A stretch of DNA of 64,000 bases from Nemertoderma westbladi (taxonomy: Eukaryota > Xenacoelomorpha > Nemertodermatida > Nemertodermatidae): NCBI GenBank assembly GCA_032718475.1, contig JAUCBJ010007253.1, positions 1 through 64,000 of the forward strand, in the 5' to 3' direction. Of this stretch, positions 8,313-19,700 are shown in pieces. Positions within the stretch are counted from its first letter, which is position 1. Every line of letters starts with the position of its first letter. The position numbers and the translations under genes are program-made. The notes under the pieces are model-generated. The model did not search any database. It was not told where the DNA came from and saw only the letters and a program-made list of their open reading frames with translations.

Positions 8313-9563
8313 ATGAGTAAATTAGAATTATCATTATTCTCAAGTAAAACAAATCAGCGAGAATATACATCTTCACATTTTTCGGATATCTACCCGATTT
8401 CTACTCTTGACGCGAATGCCCGACAAATCGAGTTCTTTATACCCCAGTCAAATGTTCTATATACTGATTTAAAGAATTCGAAATTTCACATTAAATATAA
8501 AATTACATGGGATGGTAATAGGGCTAACGACGATACAACCCTCCACCATCTTAATTACCCGGGTGGGTCACTATTTGAAAATTGTTCGTTATATTTAAAT
8601 GAAAAGCTAGTTGAAACCTCGAATGGGTTCTACGCCTATAAGTCTACGTTTCAGACATTACTGTTGACAGATGCTAACGAAAAACGCAGTATTTTAAGTG
8701 CTGGTGGGTATGAAGATAATGATAATAATCTAGGTGGGGTACCTGTCGCTACTGAGAATGACGTTCGTGGGAATTATGTTAAATTCGTTGTGGCCCCAAT
8801 TTTTTTAGACCTGGCAAGCCAGGACAAATTACTGCCGCCGGGAATTAACATTCGACTTCGTATAGACCGAGTATCGAATAATTTTTTTTTGAAAGTTGAA
8901 CCCCCCGCAGGATTGGTAAACCCGAGAGTTGAAATCATGAATATTAATTTAAAAATAAAACGCCACAAGATTGATGCCGAGGTTATGCGCGCGCATTTGT
9001 TGGGGTCACAAAAAAATGACTTTATTTATAACTTGTTAAAACAAGAAGTGAAAACCTTCACTATTGGCGGTGGGCAATCCAGTTATACAGAATCGAACAT
9101 AATCCAAGGGAAATTACCTAAGTATATTTTGGTTGGAATGCTTACCAACGCCAGCTTCAACGGGGAATTAAGCAGTAATCCGTTACATTTTAACCATTTC
9201 GGTTTAAATTATGCTGAACTAAACATCGACTCCCGTATTATACACGGGTATCCATATCGCCCTAACTTTCCAGAAAACAATTTTATGTTGGAATTCGAAA
9301 GTTTAATGAACGTGTTCAAGAGCTTGAGCGGCGTATTTTGCTCGCTAACACCAGAACGATTTCGTACCCAATTTCCTTTGATCGTATTTGATCTTACTGC
9401 CGGCGGGGATCAAAGCCATGAGATTCAACCTAGTGTTCATACTAGTGGGCATTTGATTCTGAAATTTAGTAATGCGCTAGTTAACACTATTAACGTTATA
9501 TTAATGGCAAGCTATGACGCTCTTCTATCTATTTCGGAAGCCAAGGAAATAATAACTGAATAA
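8313..9563 (+). CDS. MCP: Major capsid protein, double jelly-roll type (F54H12.2-like)
   Basis: It encodes 416 residues. The N-terminal region (ELSLFSSKTNQREY...HFSDIYPI, then a stretch of IEFFIPQSNVLYTDL) and the following strands match the family of nematode F54H12.2, the Polinton/adintovirus hexon. Known role: trimeric capsomer of an icosahedral shell. The family contains two jelly-roll folds; I see the alternating strand pattern throughout but cannot draw each strand. The frame is complete and unbroken. A polyadenylation-type AATAAA (9559-9564) overlaps the stop codon. It lies 9 bases after the basic virion protein and 30 before the protease. Confidence 0.88.
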   Translation: MSKLELSLFSSKTNQREYTSSHFSDIYPISTLDANARQIEFFIPQSNVLYTDLKNSKFHIKYKITWDGNRANDDTTLHHLNYPGGSLFENCSLYLNEKLVETSNGFYAYKSTFQTLLLTDANEKRSILSAGGYEDNDNNLGGVPVATENDVRGNYVKFVVAPIFLDLASQDKLLPPGINIRLRIDRVSNNFFLKVEPPAGLVNPRVEIMNINLKIKRHKIDAEVMRAHLLGSQKNDFIYNLLKQEVKTFTIGGGQSSYTESNIIQGKLPKYILVGMLTNASFNGELSSNPLHFNHFGLNYAELNIDSRIIHGYPYRPNFPENNFMLEFESLMNVFKSLSGVFCSLTPERFRTQFPLIVFDLTAGGDQSHEIQPSVHTSGHLILKFSNALVNTINVILMASYDALLSISEAKEIITE

Positions 9564-9593
9564 ATAAACTTTTAATGATACGCGTATGCTAAG

Positions 9594-10034
9594 ATGTTGG
9601 ACTCTATACAATTAGCGAAATTCCCGGTGGGGTCCGAATACATCGGTGTTTACGCAATCGACCAATTACACATAATACACACAAAAAAAAATAAGCATAA
9701 ACAAAATTATTCATTTATTATTAATAATCAACGTATAGGCCTACCTGGACAACACTGGTCTTGCGTGCGCGTGGTTAACAGAATTGCTTATTATTTAGAT
9801 TCGTTTGGTAAAGCGCCTCCACCAAAAATATCGTATTGGTTGCATAAATATACCCAAAGGCATACTTGGAATCGTAAAATATTTCAAGCGCCACAATCGA
9901 CTCAGTGTGGTCTATTTTGTCTGTATTATTTAACCGAGGTGCCGAAAAATCCCAGAGCAATGAATATATTCACCTCTAATTTGCGGTACAATGATTTATT
10001 GTTATTACAGTGGACACTTTCATTAATAAAATAA
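9594..10034 (+). CDS. PRO: Adenain-like cysteine protease
   Basis: It encodes 146 residues. Catalytic residues are placed as in adenovirus proteinase (family C5): H54 in GQHW, D69 in YYLDSFG, Q98 as oxyanion-hole Gln seven residues before C105 in QCGLFCLYYL. The length is short, as is usual for Polinton proteases. Family role: cleavage of capsid and core precursors at (M/I/L)-x-G-G or -x-G-x-G sites during virion maturation. Candidate substrates are the 7776-8303 protein (LPGFG) and perhaps the 10010 ORF (LTGGG). The frame is intact. Confidence 0.9.
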   Translation: MLDSIQLAKFPVGSEYIGVYAIDQLHIIHTKKNKHKQNYSFIINNQRIGLPGQHWSCVRVVNRIAYYLDSFGKAPPPKISYWLHKYTQRHTWNRKIFQAPQSTQCGLFCLYYLTEVPKNPRAMNIFTSNLRYNDLLLLQWTLSLIK

Positions 10035-10261
10035 TTTATTTATTTTGGTTATGGGTATATTCAATTACGGTGTGTGAACATATTATTAGCGTTAATATTA
10101 ATAATAAATATTTATTTCTTGGGTATATAGTAATAGCAATATTTTTAATAAATATATGGGGCACGGTAAGTGATATGGGTTGGGGTCTTCACAGAAACCT
10201 TACGGGCGGGGGTCTCTTTAACGTGTGGGCGGCTGGTAAAACCGGAAATAATAATAATTAG
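10010..10261 (+). CDS. Possible small membrane-spanning ORF overlapping the protease end
   Basis: It encodes 83 codons with one or two hydrophobic segments (about 5-25 and 33-51) and then a glycine-rich tail containing LTGGG, which resembles an adenain cleavage site. The open frame begins with GTG and its first ATG is far downstream (10175), so a standard start is missing. Either the start is non-canonical, or only the short tail is translated, or this is not a gene. It overlaps the protease by 25 bases in another frame. Confidence 0.35.
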   Translation: MDTFINKIIYLFWLWVYSITVCEHIISVNINNKYLFLGYIVIAIFLINIWGTVSDMGWGLHRNLTGGGLFNVWAAGKTGNNNN

Positions 10262-10612
10262 GCACAGAGCACATTGGGACCCAAGCATCTGCCGCCCAAC
10301 TTATGCGGTTAACACAAAGGCCAGAATCTCAATCCAGGCTACGCGAATTAGGCAATAATTAAACGCTCTAACGACAATCAAAGCTCTGAGTTCAATTTAC
10401 TCACATATGTGGGCAGTTTTGCAAAAGAAATAATATATAGATAATAATATAATATAGATACGCCGCGAAGCATAGAAAATTAGTTAGCTAGTTTGCTATA
10501 TAATAACATTGAGAATAGTGATAGCGGCATCACATTATTATTTTAATTTTTAATATTATTCTTATATTCTTATAATTTATTAATTATTAAATTAATTTTC
10601 AATTCAATATCA

Positions 10613-10903
10613 ATGGCTGAAGGCGGTAAAAACCCGAAGTTATTAGTTGTCCAACCCTTCGAGTATCATCCTCCGCCATTTAATTTGGAAAAATCGAACA
10701 GGATTCTTCTCAAAAAAGCTGAGTGGGCACGCAGGGTGCGGGTGATGCACTCAATTGAATTTAACTCACGGTCAATGATCAATGATGATTTGGTCCCGAC
10801 GCGCCCGGCGATCGTCTTGCCGATCGCTGGGGGGCGATCGATGTGTGTATGCCCCCCGCGAATGGTCGGCGAAACACATACGCCGCCTCCAACCGAAAAT
10901 TAA
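10613..10903 (+). CDS. Hypothetical small basic protein near element end
   Basis: It encodes 96 residues from an ATG that follows a very AT-rich leader. The coding stretch is markedly richer in G+C, with repeated GCGATCG words near 10809-10838. The composition is basic in the middle and proline-rich at the end. I recognise no family. The abrupt composition change from the leader supports coding, but a chance frame remains possible. Confidence 0.4.
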   Translation: MAEGGKNPKLLVVQPFEYHPPPFNLEKSNRILLKKAEWARRVRVMHSIEFNSRSMINDDLVPTRPAIVLPIAGGRSMCVCPPRMVGETHTPPPTEN

Positions 10904-10935
10904 TGTAAGTAATAATTTCGACAATTAATAATTAT

Positions 10936-11290
10936 AAATACAATAACCTTACTTCGATGCTATCACTCACTTCATGGCTCGCCCCATAGGTAGAATAATC
11001 AAATTAAAATAATATTATAAATACTATAACCTTAAACTCACTTCACGGCTCGCCCCCCACAACTTGTCGCGTAGTGATAAGTATAAATACAATAACCTCA
11101 CTTCGATGCTATCACTCACTTCACGGCTCGCCCCCATAAGTCTGTGTTTATTTACCTTTTTAGTTGTTGCGTCATAACCTTACTTCGATGCTATCACTCA
11201 CTTCATGGCTCGCCCCATAAGTAGAATAATCAAATCATTAAAGAGCCGCCGTTAGTCTGTGTTTATTCACCTTTTTTTAGTCGTTGCGTC
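10936..11290 (+). repeat. Subterminal direct repeats with TTCATGGCTCGCCCC core
   Basis: Four copies of a block with ACTTCGATGCTATCACTCAC and then CTTCAYGGCTCGCCCC occur at about 10936-10991, 11022-11057 (partial), 11083-11134 and 11166-11219; the flanking words TCTGTGTTTATT and GTAGAATAATCAAAT are also repeated. They lie at the far end of the element's gene block. They may be part of its terminal repeat or regulatory end. The rest of 10904-11460 shows no gene. Confidence 0.8.
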
Positions 11291-11460
11291 TGTAATAGTC
11301 TATCATGTTAAAGACTTTATTAAATAAATTGGAGATGAGCTGTTGCAACTGTAATTAAAAGTGTAATATTATGGGTTTGCCCACTTTACCTATTGCGGTT
11401 CAAGGTCAAACGCCGACCGGTAGACACGAATTAATTAAATTACTTCCGTCTGTGGACTGG

Positions 11461-11760
11461 CCTTATACCGCATATGTCGCATATACACAGCGGTGACATA
11501 TGTCACATATGCACAATGGTAACCATAGTAACCATGGTGGGGTCAAGAATGGTAACCATGGTAACCATAGTAAGTGGGTGGGGCAACAATAGTAATCATA
11601 GTAAGTAGGCGGGGCACGCCTGCAAACTGGTCTTATACCGTGTATGTCACATATATACACAGCGGTGACATATGTTACATATGCACAATGGTAACCATGG
11701 TAACCATAGTAAGTGGGTGGGGCAACAATAGTAATCATAGTAAGTAGGCGGGGCAAGAGC
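11461..11760 (+). repeat. Two imperfect direct repeats of about 170 bp, rich in GGTAACCATGG words
   Basis: Copies begin at about 11461 (CCTTATACCGCATATG) and 11631 (TCTTATACCGTGTATG). Each contains ACAGCGGTGACATATG, CATATGCACAATGGTAACCA and GTAAGTGGGTGGGGCAACAA. The first copy has an extra internal 30 to 40 bases. GGTAACC and CCATGG palindromes recur. An ORF can be read on the reverse strand but it is only the repeat translated. Confidence 0.8.
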
Positions 11761-11837
11761 CGTTCGGCAAATTCTTTAACATGGTAGACTATGGCAGACG
11801 CTGTCTCAATCACGTTGTTTAGCCTACTACTAACCAT

Positions 11838-13775
11838 CCTTGCTCTCCCCTACTACAGTAGTAATAGTGTAGCCGGTGGCCGGTGCCACCATTATTCTGT
11901 TTTCTAATAGCTGTTTTTCATAATTGAGTTTATGTTCTGGAACATCATGTGAATAATTCGGATGTTTTTTGTCTTTATTCTAGAATATTAATTATTATGT
12001 AGCTGAGCGTTTAAAACTATCCATCTTGTTTCTTCATTACGGATAATATATATTCTAGAATTGAGTAAAAAAATACATTAAAATTATATTGATTTACGTG
12101 TCAAAATGTATACCTTTGAATTTTGATAATATCTCCCGAAGTTATTGGTCAAATTGAAAACGGTATTCAGATGCTGAATCTGCAGTTGAAGGCGGTTCAA
12201 ATGACGTCTAGATTACATTGGAAATACGAAAAATAAAGCCTACGGCGGAGGCTAAATATTTCCAAATAGACGATTTTTAGCGACTTGTTGTATCGAAATA
12301 GCTCAGAAATTGAAAAATGATACAGTATAATTATTTACATCATTGTGTGCAAAGTAGCCCTTTGCAGCGTTATGACCCGAGTTTATTTATGTACCGAGCG
12401 AGCGCAGCGAGGGAGGTTTACATAAATAAACAAGGGTCTTTAACGGTGAACAAGTGACCTTTGCAAGCAATGATGCGGTTTGTAATTTTGTATCAGCGTT
12501 CGGTATGTGAAGAAAGGATTTTATGGATACTCATTTATACATTTTTAATCATGTACTATATCGAATATAAGTGAAATTTATTAACAGGTACACAGAATGA
12601 ATTATACATTTAAATATAATTAAAGTTTATTGTTGTTATCTCATGCATGGATGTGATAAATATTTTTCTTTGTTCATTTTCTCTAAAGTATCGTCTATTT
12701 GACGTTCCGTCATAATGGAATACAACACGTTAAACAATTATTTACATACATTAGCCAGTCCTGAAGTCCCGTCACTGCAAACTGGATAATAAAGCATCAC
12801 TCATTAACATAAGTGGAAATAATACATTCTGGAATACGGTAATTGAAGTTGTTTCCATGTCATTGATTACTTTGCAGCGTTACGACTAATTCACCAGAAC
12901 GCTGTTAAGTTGAAATAATGTAACAAAATAGGTTATGACTTCAGGGGTACATAAAGATTTCGTAGCAAGTGAAGTTTTGAATATACAGTAGTGAATTTTG
13001 AAACAACAGCAGGTTCCCAAAAACGTGACGTCATCATTCTAAATAATCCAAAATATTCGACTGTCGATGAAGCCTTTCTGCACATTGTTTCATCCCTCCT
13101 TACCACCGCTATCAAAATTGAAAGTAAATCAAATCCTGCCCAATAAAGTGAAACTTTCCACTCCCTCAGTCTTCTCGTACCACTAATACTTTGGTCATGG
13201 TCATATAATAAAGGTAGGCCTACTGTCTCGGTGAATAAAATGCGTCGAGAATAGTGAAAAAAAAGTTATACTTTTTTCCCATGTGATAAATAATTATTAC
13301 GTAAACAATAATGTAGTAACTGAAAGGAAAATTCGAGCAATGTATGATATGGATCATTCGCATATTAATTATCACGTCACAGATAAACCAAATATAGGGC
13401 ACACCATCATGTATAGAAAGTAGGTATATTATTATTAGACAATACCCAATCATCAAAGTACATTTCTGAAAACATTTTATTAATTCCTAGAGAGCGATCC
13501 ACGCCTGTGTCATCTTGGACAATGATCTAACACAGATCTGTAGATGGGATAGTACCTTACTGCCTTATACAACACACTGGCTGACAGGTACAGCCGGCCT
13601 ACTGGACCGCGCTACCGGTACCGGCGGTACCTAGTACCAGATTCTGATCTGCTGATAGTCCGATTTACCTTTTTACTTATTTAAGATCAGCACTGTTCAA
13701 CCGTCAGACCGTTTAACTTCATACTTGGATACCGGTACCGTTTTTGAACCACCACGATTGACGATGGGTGCCCTG
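11838..13775. other. Spacer between virus-like element and PPM1G; holds a foldback hairpin
   Basis: No coding frame is convincing. The only clear structure is a long imperfect palindrome at 12339-12477. The last 250 bases before the PPM1G start would hold its promoter and 5' leader, but no TATA box or other element can be called with confidence. CCGGTACCGG-like and GTAGGCCTAC-like palindromic words recur here, as in PPM1G introns. Confidence 0.5.
12339..12477. repeat. Foldback (imperfect palindrome) element
   Basis: The inner arms are GTTTATTTATGTA (12381-12393) and its complement at 12419-12431; next come GACCC/GGGTC (12374-12378, 12434-12438), and outer arms CATCATTG..TGCAAAG against TTTGCAAGCAATGATG. 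The loop is GC-rich: CGAGCGAGCGCAGCGAGG. A second element with the same loop word occurs at 62338-62430. Confidence 0.75.
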
Positions 13776-16700
13776 ATGGGAGCCTATCTTCCTGAGCCAA
13801 ACATTGAAAAAACAGAGGAGAATTACTGTTCCGAGACGCTAAGCTATGGGGTGTCAGCGATGCAGGGCTGGAGAATTGAAATGGAAGACGCCCAATGTTG
13901 TTTACCAGAATACGACAAAGATTCCTCATTGTTTGGAGTATTTGACGGACACGGCGGGTCGGAAATTGCTATTTATTGCGCTCAACGGATTCCCAAAATG
14001 CTTAAATCGTTAAAGGTAAGGTAGGCCTATGTTGCTATGCAGTGCAGTTGTCTGTTTGTCTGCTGACATCCTCGTACCGGTATTCTTCTATCAGTCACCC
14101 GTATCCGGTACCCGGTAGGCCTATATTCTAATTCTATTATTAGCATAGTGTCAGAGTGTAGGAGGACTACCGGCAGACCGGTATGGCAGTATGGATATAG
14201 CATTATAGCCTGGAATAATTTATTTCAAATAATTAATTAATATTTATTTGTTAATAATTTAAGGAATATGAGAATGGGAAGTATAAAGCGGCTTTGGAGA
14301 AGGTTTACCTTGCTATGGACGAGGAGATTAAAAGCCCGGAGGTTGTTTCGGAACTTAAGAAGATAGTTGGAGTCGATAATGATAACCTCGATGATACGGA
14401 AGAGAGTAGTGAGTTGTTACTTAATTTCAATATTTTAATATTTAGGAATAATGATGCAATTAATATTATTTTATTGTGCAACTATTTGCAAGTCACTTCA
14501 ACAACTGTACTACGGTTAAATCAGTCCTACACCTTAGCACACAAACAATCTATAGGCCGCGTTACACAGACTGGTGTGAACTAATTCTAGGAGTTTGTTG
14601 TTATTGATAACTTTTCATCGTTAACACAGAGAGCTGATATGTTGATATTGCAGCAGTTGCATCTCTCATTCACTACCGGTAGCAATATGTTGGCATGGTT
14701 TTAGTTTTTTGGTTATATTATTCCGTCTCACAAATCCATGGCAGTCCTGGATATTGGCTACAATATATCCCTTATTCACATCGGTACATTAATTCCTATT
14801 AATTTACAGTTGAAAATGAAATTGCTGATCTTAAAGCTGAATCTGAAATGCCTCTTGACGATTTACTAAAGAAATACAAGAATTGCCCACAGCCCACACA
14901 ACACTATCTGAGTCCAATGATACGGAAATCTAAACGACGGTCTAATGGACTGTCGGGTTTAGCTAATGGGGCGGCTGCGGCAGCTAAACAAGGCGAAGGT
15001 GATGAAGAAGTTAATTCTATTGGTAAGTTCGGTAATAATAATATAAGATGTAATATTATGGTTTTGTTAAGAAATGGAAAAAATAAGAAAGTGCGTCACC
15101 GGGGGTTGAACCAGCGCTATGCTATACGTACGTTTCGGCCTATCAGGCCTCATCAGTAGCGCTAACCAGTTCAGCAGTGATGTAGCCCACTAGCGGGTCT
15201 CTGTTGAACATATATTGTCTGAAAGTCTGCGGCAATGATCGCGTTTGCGTTTGTATCTGGGTTGGGAGGTATTGATGTGGAAGTATTACGGTGCATTGTT
15301 TGGAGGAGTGCCGGTTATCCATTCCGTCTATGAATTATTGCTATTTGATTTATATTGATGAAATATTTAACTGTAATATTATATATTTTTATTTCATTTG
15401 GATTTCTACTATTTTTAGGGTGAATTTATCGGTTTACCTTGAATCAGGATTTCCGGGAAGTTTTCAGTATATGTGGCCCAGTATTTTGGACAAATTGATT
15501 TCACTAAAGAAAATAAATATTATCACGGAATATTAGTGAGATAAACTGATAACTACAATTAGTTTATTTCTGATGGTTTACTGACTTATTAATTCAATAT
15601 AACCAATATTTAAATCCTGGTGCAACTGTTAATCGGATATTGAATAAATTTACTTCACGAGTTATACTTCGGGATCCCGTTCATTAAACACTAACTCTAT
15701 GTCCGATCTATCTATGTGTCCGATCTATCTATGTGTCCGATCTATCTATGTGTCCGATCTATCTATGTGTCCGATCTATCTATGTGTCCGATCTATCTAT
15801 GTGTCCGATCTATCTATGTGTCCGATCTATCTATGTGTCCGATCTATCTATGTGTCCGATCTATCTATGTGTCCGATCTATCTATGTGTCCGATCTATCT
15901 ATGTGTCCGATCTATCTATGTGTCCGATCTATCTATGTGTCCGATCTATCTATGTGTCCGATCTATCTATGTGTCCGATCTATCTATGTGTCCGATCTAT
16001 CTATGTGTCCGATCTATCTATGTGTCCGATCTATCTATGTGTCCGATCTATCTATGTGTCCGATCTATCTATGTGTCCGATCTATCTATGTGTCCGATCT
16101 ATCTATGTGTCCGATCTATCTATGTGTCCGATCTATCTATGTGTCCGATCTATCTATGTGTCCGATCTATCTATGTGTCCGATCTATCTATGTGTCCGAT
16201 CTATCTATGTGTCCGATCTATCTATGTGTCCGATCTATCTATGTGTCCGATCTATCTATGTGTCCGATCTATCTATGTGTCCGATCTATCTATGTGTCCG
16301 ATCTATCTATGTGTCCGATCTATCTATGTGTCCGATCTATCTATGTGTCCGATCTATCTATGTGTCCGATCTTCTATGTGTCCGATCTATCTATGTGTCC
16401 GATCTATCTATGTGTCCGATCTATCTATGTGTCCGATCTATCTATGTGTCCGATCTATCTATGTGTCCGATCTATCTATGTGTCCGATCTATCTATGTGT
16501 CCGATCTATCTATGTGTCCGATCTATCTATGTGTCCGATCTATCTATGTGTCCGATCTATCTATGTGTCCGATCTATCTATGTGTCCGATCTATCTATGT
16601 GTCCGATCTATCTATGTGTCCGATCTATCTATGTGTCCGATCTATCTATGTGTCCGATCTATCTATGTGTCCGATCTATCTATGTGTCCGATCTATCTAT

Positions 16701-19700
16701 GTGTCCGATCTATCTATGTGTCCGATCTATCTATGTGTCCGATCTATCTATGTGTCCGATCTATCTATGTGTCCGATCTATCTATGTGTCCGATCTATCT
16801 ATGTGTCCGATCTATCTATGTGTCCGATCTATCTATGTGTCCGATCTATCTATGTGTCCGATCTATCTATGTGTCCGATCTATCTATGTGTCCGATCTAT
16901 CTATGTGTCCGATCTATCTATGTGTCCGATCTATCTATGTGTCCGATCTATCTATGTGTCCGATCTATCTATGTGTCCGATCTATCTATGTGTCCGATCT
17001 ATCTATGTGTCCGATCTATCTATGTGTCCGATCTATCTATGTGTCCGATCTATCTATGTGTCCGATCTATCTATGTGTCCGATCTATCTATGTGTCCGAT
17101 CTATCTATGTGTCCGATCTATCTATGTGTCCGATCTATCTATGTGTCCGATCTATCTATGTGTCCGATCTATCTATGTGTCCGATCTATCTATGTGTCCG
17201 ATCTATCTATGTGTCCGATCTATCTATGTGTCCGATCTATCTATGTGTCCGATCTATCTATGTGTCCGATCTATCTATGTGTCCGATCTATCTATGTGTC
17301 CGATCTATCTATGTGTCCGATCTATCTATGTGTCCGATCTATCTATGTGTCCGATCTATCTATGTGTCCGATCTATCTATGTGTCCGATCTATCTATGTG
17401 TCCGATCTATCTATGTGTCCGATCTATCTATGTGTCCGATCTATCTATGTGTCCGATCTATCTATGTGTCCGATCTATCTATGTGTCCGATCTATCTATG
17501 TGTCCGATCTATCTATGTGTCCGATCTATCTATGTGTCCGATCTATCTATGTGTCCGATCTATCTATGTGTCCGATCTATCTATGTGTCCGATCTATCTA
17601 TGTGTCCGATCTATCTATGTGTCCGATCTATCTATGTGTCCGATCTATCTATGTGTCCGATCTATCTATGTGTCCGATCTATCTATGTGTCCGATCTATC
17701 TATGTGTCCGATCTATCTATGTGTCCGATCTATCTATGTGTCCGATCTATCTATGTGTCCGATCTATCTATGTGTCCGATCTATCTATGTGTCCGATCTA
17801 TCTATGTGTCCGATCTATCTATGTGTCCGATCTATCTATGTGTCCGATCTATCTATGTGTCCGATCTATCTATGTGTCCGATCTATCTATGTGTCCGATC
17901 TATCTATGTGTCCGATCTATCTATGTGTCCGATCTATCTATGTGTCCGATCTATCTATGTGTCCGATCTATCTATGTGTCCGATCTATCTATGTGTCCGA
18001 TCTATCTATGTGTCCGATCTATCTATGTGTCCGATCTATCTATGTGTCCGATCTATCTATGTGTCCGATCTATCTATGTGTCCGATCTATCTATGTGTCC
18101 GATCTATCTATGTGTCCGATCTATCTATGTGTCCGATCTATCTATGTGTCCGATCTATCTATGTGTCCGATCTATCTATGTGTCCGATCTATCTATGTGT
18201 CCGATCTATCTATGTGTCCGATCTATCTATGTGTCCGATCTATCTATGTGTCCGATCTATCTATGTGTCCGATCTATCTATGTGTCCGATCTATCTATGT
18301 GTCCGATCTATCTATGTGTCCGATCTATCTATGTGTCCGATCTATCTATGTGTCCGATCTATCTATGTGTCCGATCTATCTATGTGTCCGATCTATCTAT
18401 GTGTCCGATCTATCTATGTGTCCGATCTATCTATGTGTCCGATCTATCTATGTGTCCGATCTATCTATGTGTCCGATCTATCTATGTGTCCGATCTATCT
18501 ATGTGTCCGATCTATCTATGTGTCCGATCTATCTATGTGTCCGATCTATCTATGTGTCCGATCTATCTATGTGTCCGATCTATCTATGTGTCCGATCTAT
18601 CTATGTGTCCGATCTATCTATGTGTCCGATCTATCTATGTGTCCGATCTATCTATGTGTCCGATCTATCTATGTGTCCGATCTATCTATGTGTCCGATCT
18701 ATCTATGTGTCCGATCTATCTATGTGTCCGATCTATCTATGTGTCCGATCTATCTATGTGTCCGATCTATCTATGTGTCCGATCTATCTATGTGTCCGAT
18801 CTATCTATGTGTCCGATCTATCTATGTGTCCGATCTATCTATGTGTCCGATCTATCTATGTGTCCGATCTATCTATGTGTCCGATCTATCTATGTGTCCG
18901 ATCTATCTATGTGTCCGATCTATCTATGTGTCCGATCTATCTATGTGTCCGATCTATCTATGTGTCCGATCTATCTATGTGTCCGATCTATCTATGTGTC
19001 CGATCTATCTATGTGTCCGATCTATCTATGTGTCCGATCTATCTATGTGTCCGATCTATCTATGTGTCCGATCTATCTATGTGTCCGATCTATCTATGTG
19101 TCCGATCTATCTATGTGTCCGATCTATCTATGTGTCCGATCTATCTATGTGTCCGATCTATCTATGTGTCCGATCTATCTATGTGTCCGATCTATCTATG
19201 TGTCCGATCTATCTATGTGTCCGATCTATCTATGTGTCCGATCTATCTATGTGTCCGATCTATCTATGTGTCCGATCTATCTATGTGTCCGATCTATCTA
19301 TGTGTCCGATCTATCTATGTGTCCGATCTATCTATGTGTCCGATCTATCTATGTGTCCGATCTATCTATGTGTCCGATCTATCTATGTGTCCGATCTATC
19401 TATGTGTCCGATCTATCTATGTGTCCGATCTATCTATGTGTCCGATCTATCTATGTGTCCGATCTATCTATGTGTCCGATCTATCTATGTGTCCGATCTA
19501 TCTATGTGTCCGATCTATCTATGTGTCCGATCTATCTATGTGTCCGATCTATCTATGTGTCCGATCTATCTATGTGTCCGATCTATCTATGTGTCCGATC
19601 TATCTATGTGTCCGATCTATCTATGTGTCCGATCTATCTATGTGTCCGATCTATCTATGTGTCCGATCTATCTATGTGTCCGATCTATCTATGTGTCCGA

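Larger units (their letters stand above)
1..11900 (+). mobile_element. Polinton/Maverick (adintovirus-like) integrated element, left end outside window
   Basis: The block carries the diagnostic Polinton gene set on one strand: protein-primed-type family-B DNA polymerase (C-terminal part), FtsK/HerA-type packaging ATPase, DDE integrase with chromodomain-like end, adenain-like protease and a major capsid protein of the family that includes nematode F54H12.2. Genes are tightly packed (gaps of a few to about 120 bases) except for a repeat-filled gap at 1256-2158. Known family biology: such elements replicate with their own polymerase, insert with the integrase and are thought to form virions. The left terminus lies outside the window, so terminal inverted repeats and the target duplication cannot be tested. 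The right limit is an estimate placed after the direct repeats ending near 11.8 kb. Two frame breaks suggest this copy is decaying or contains sequencing errors, but capsid, ATPase, integrase and protease frames are intact. Confidence 0.9.
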
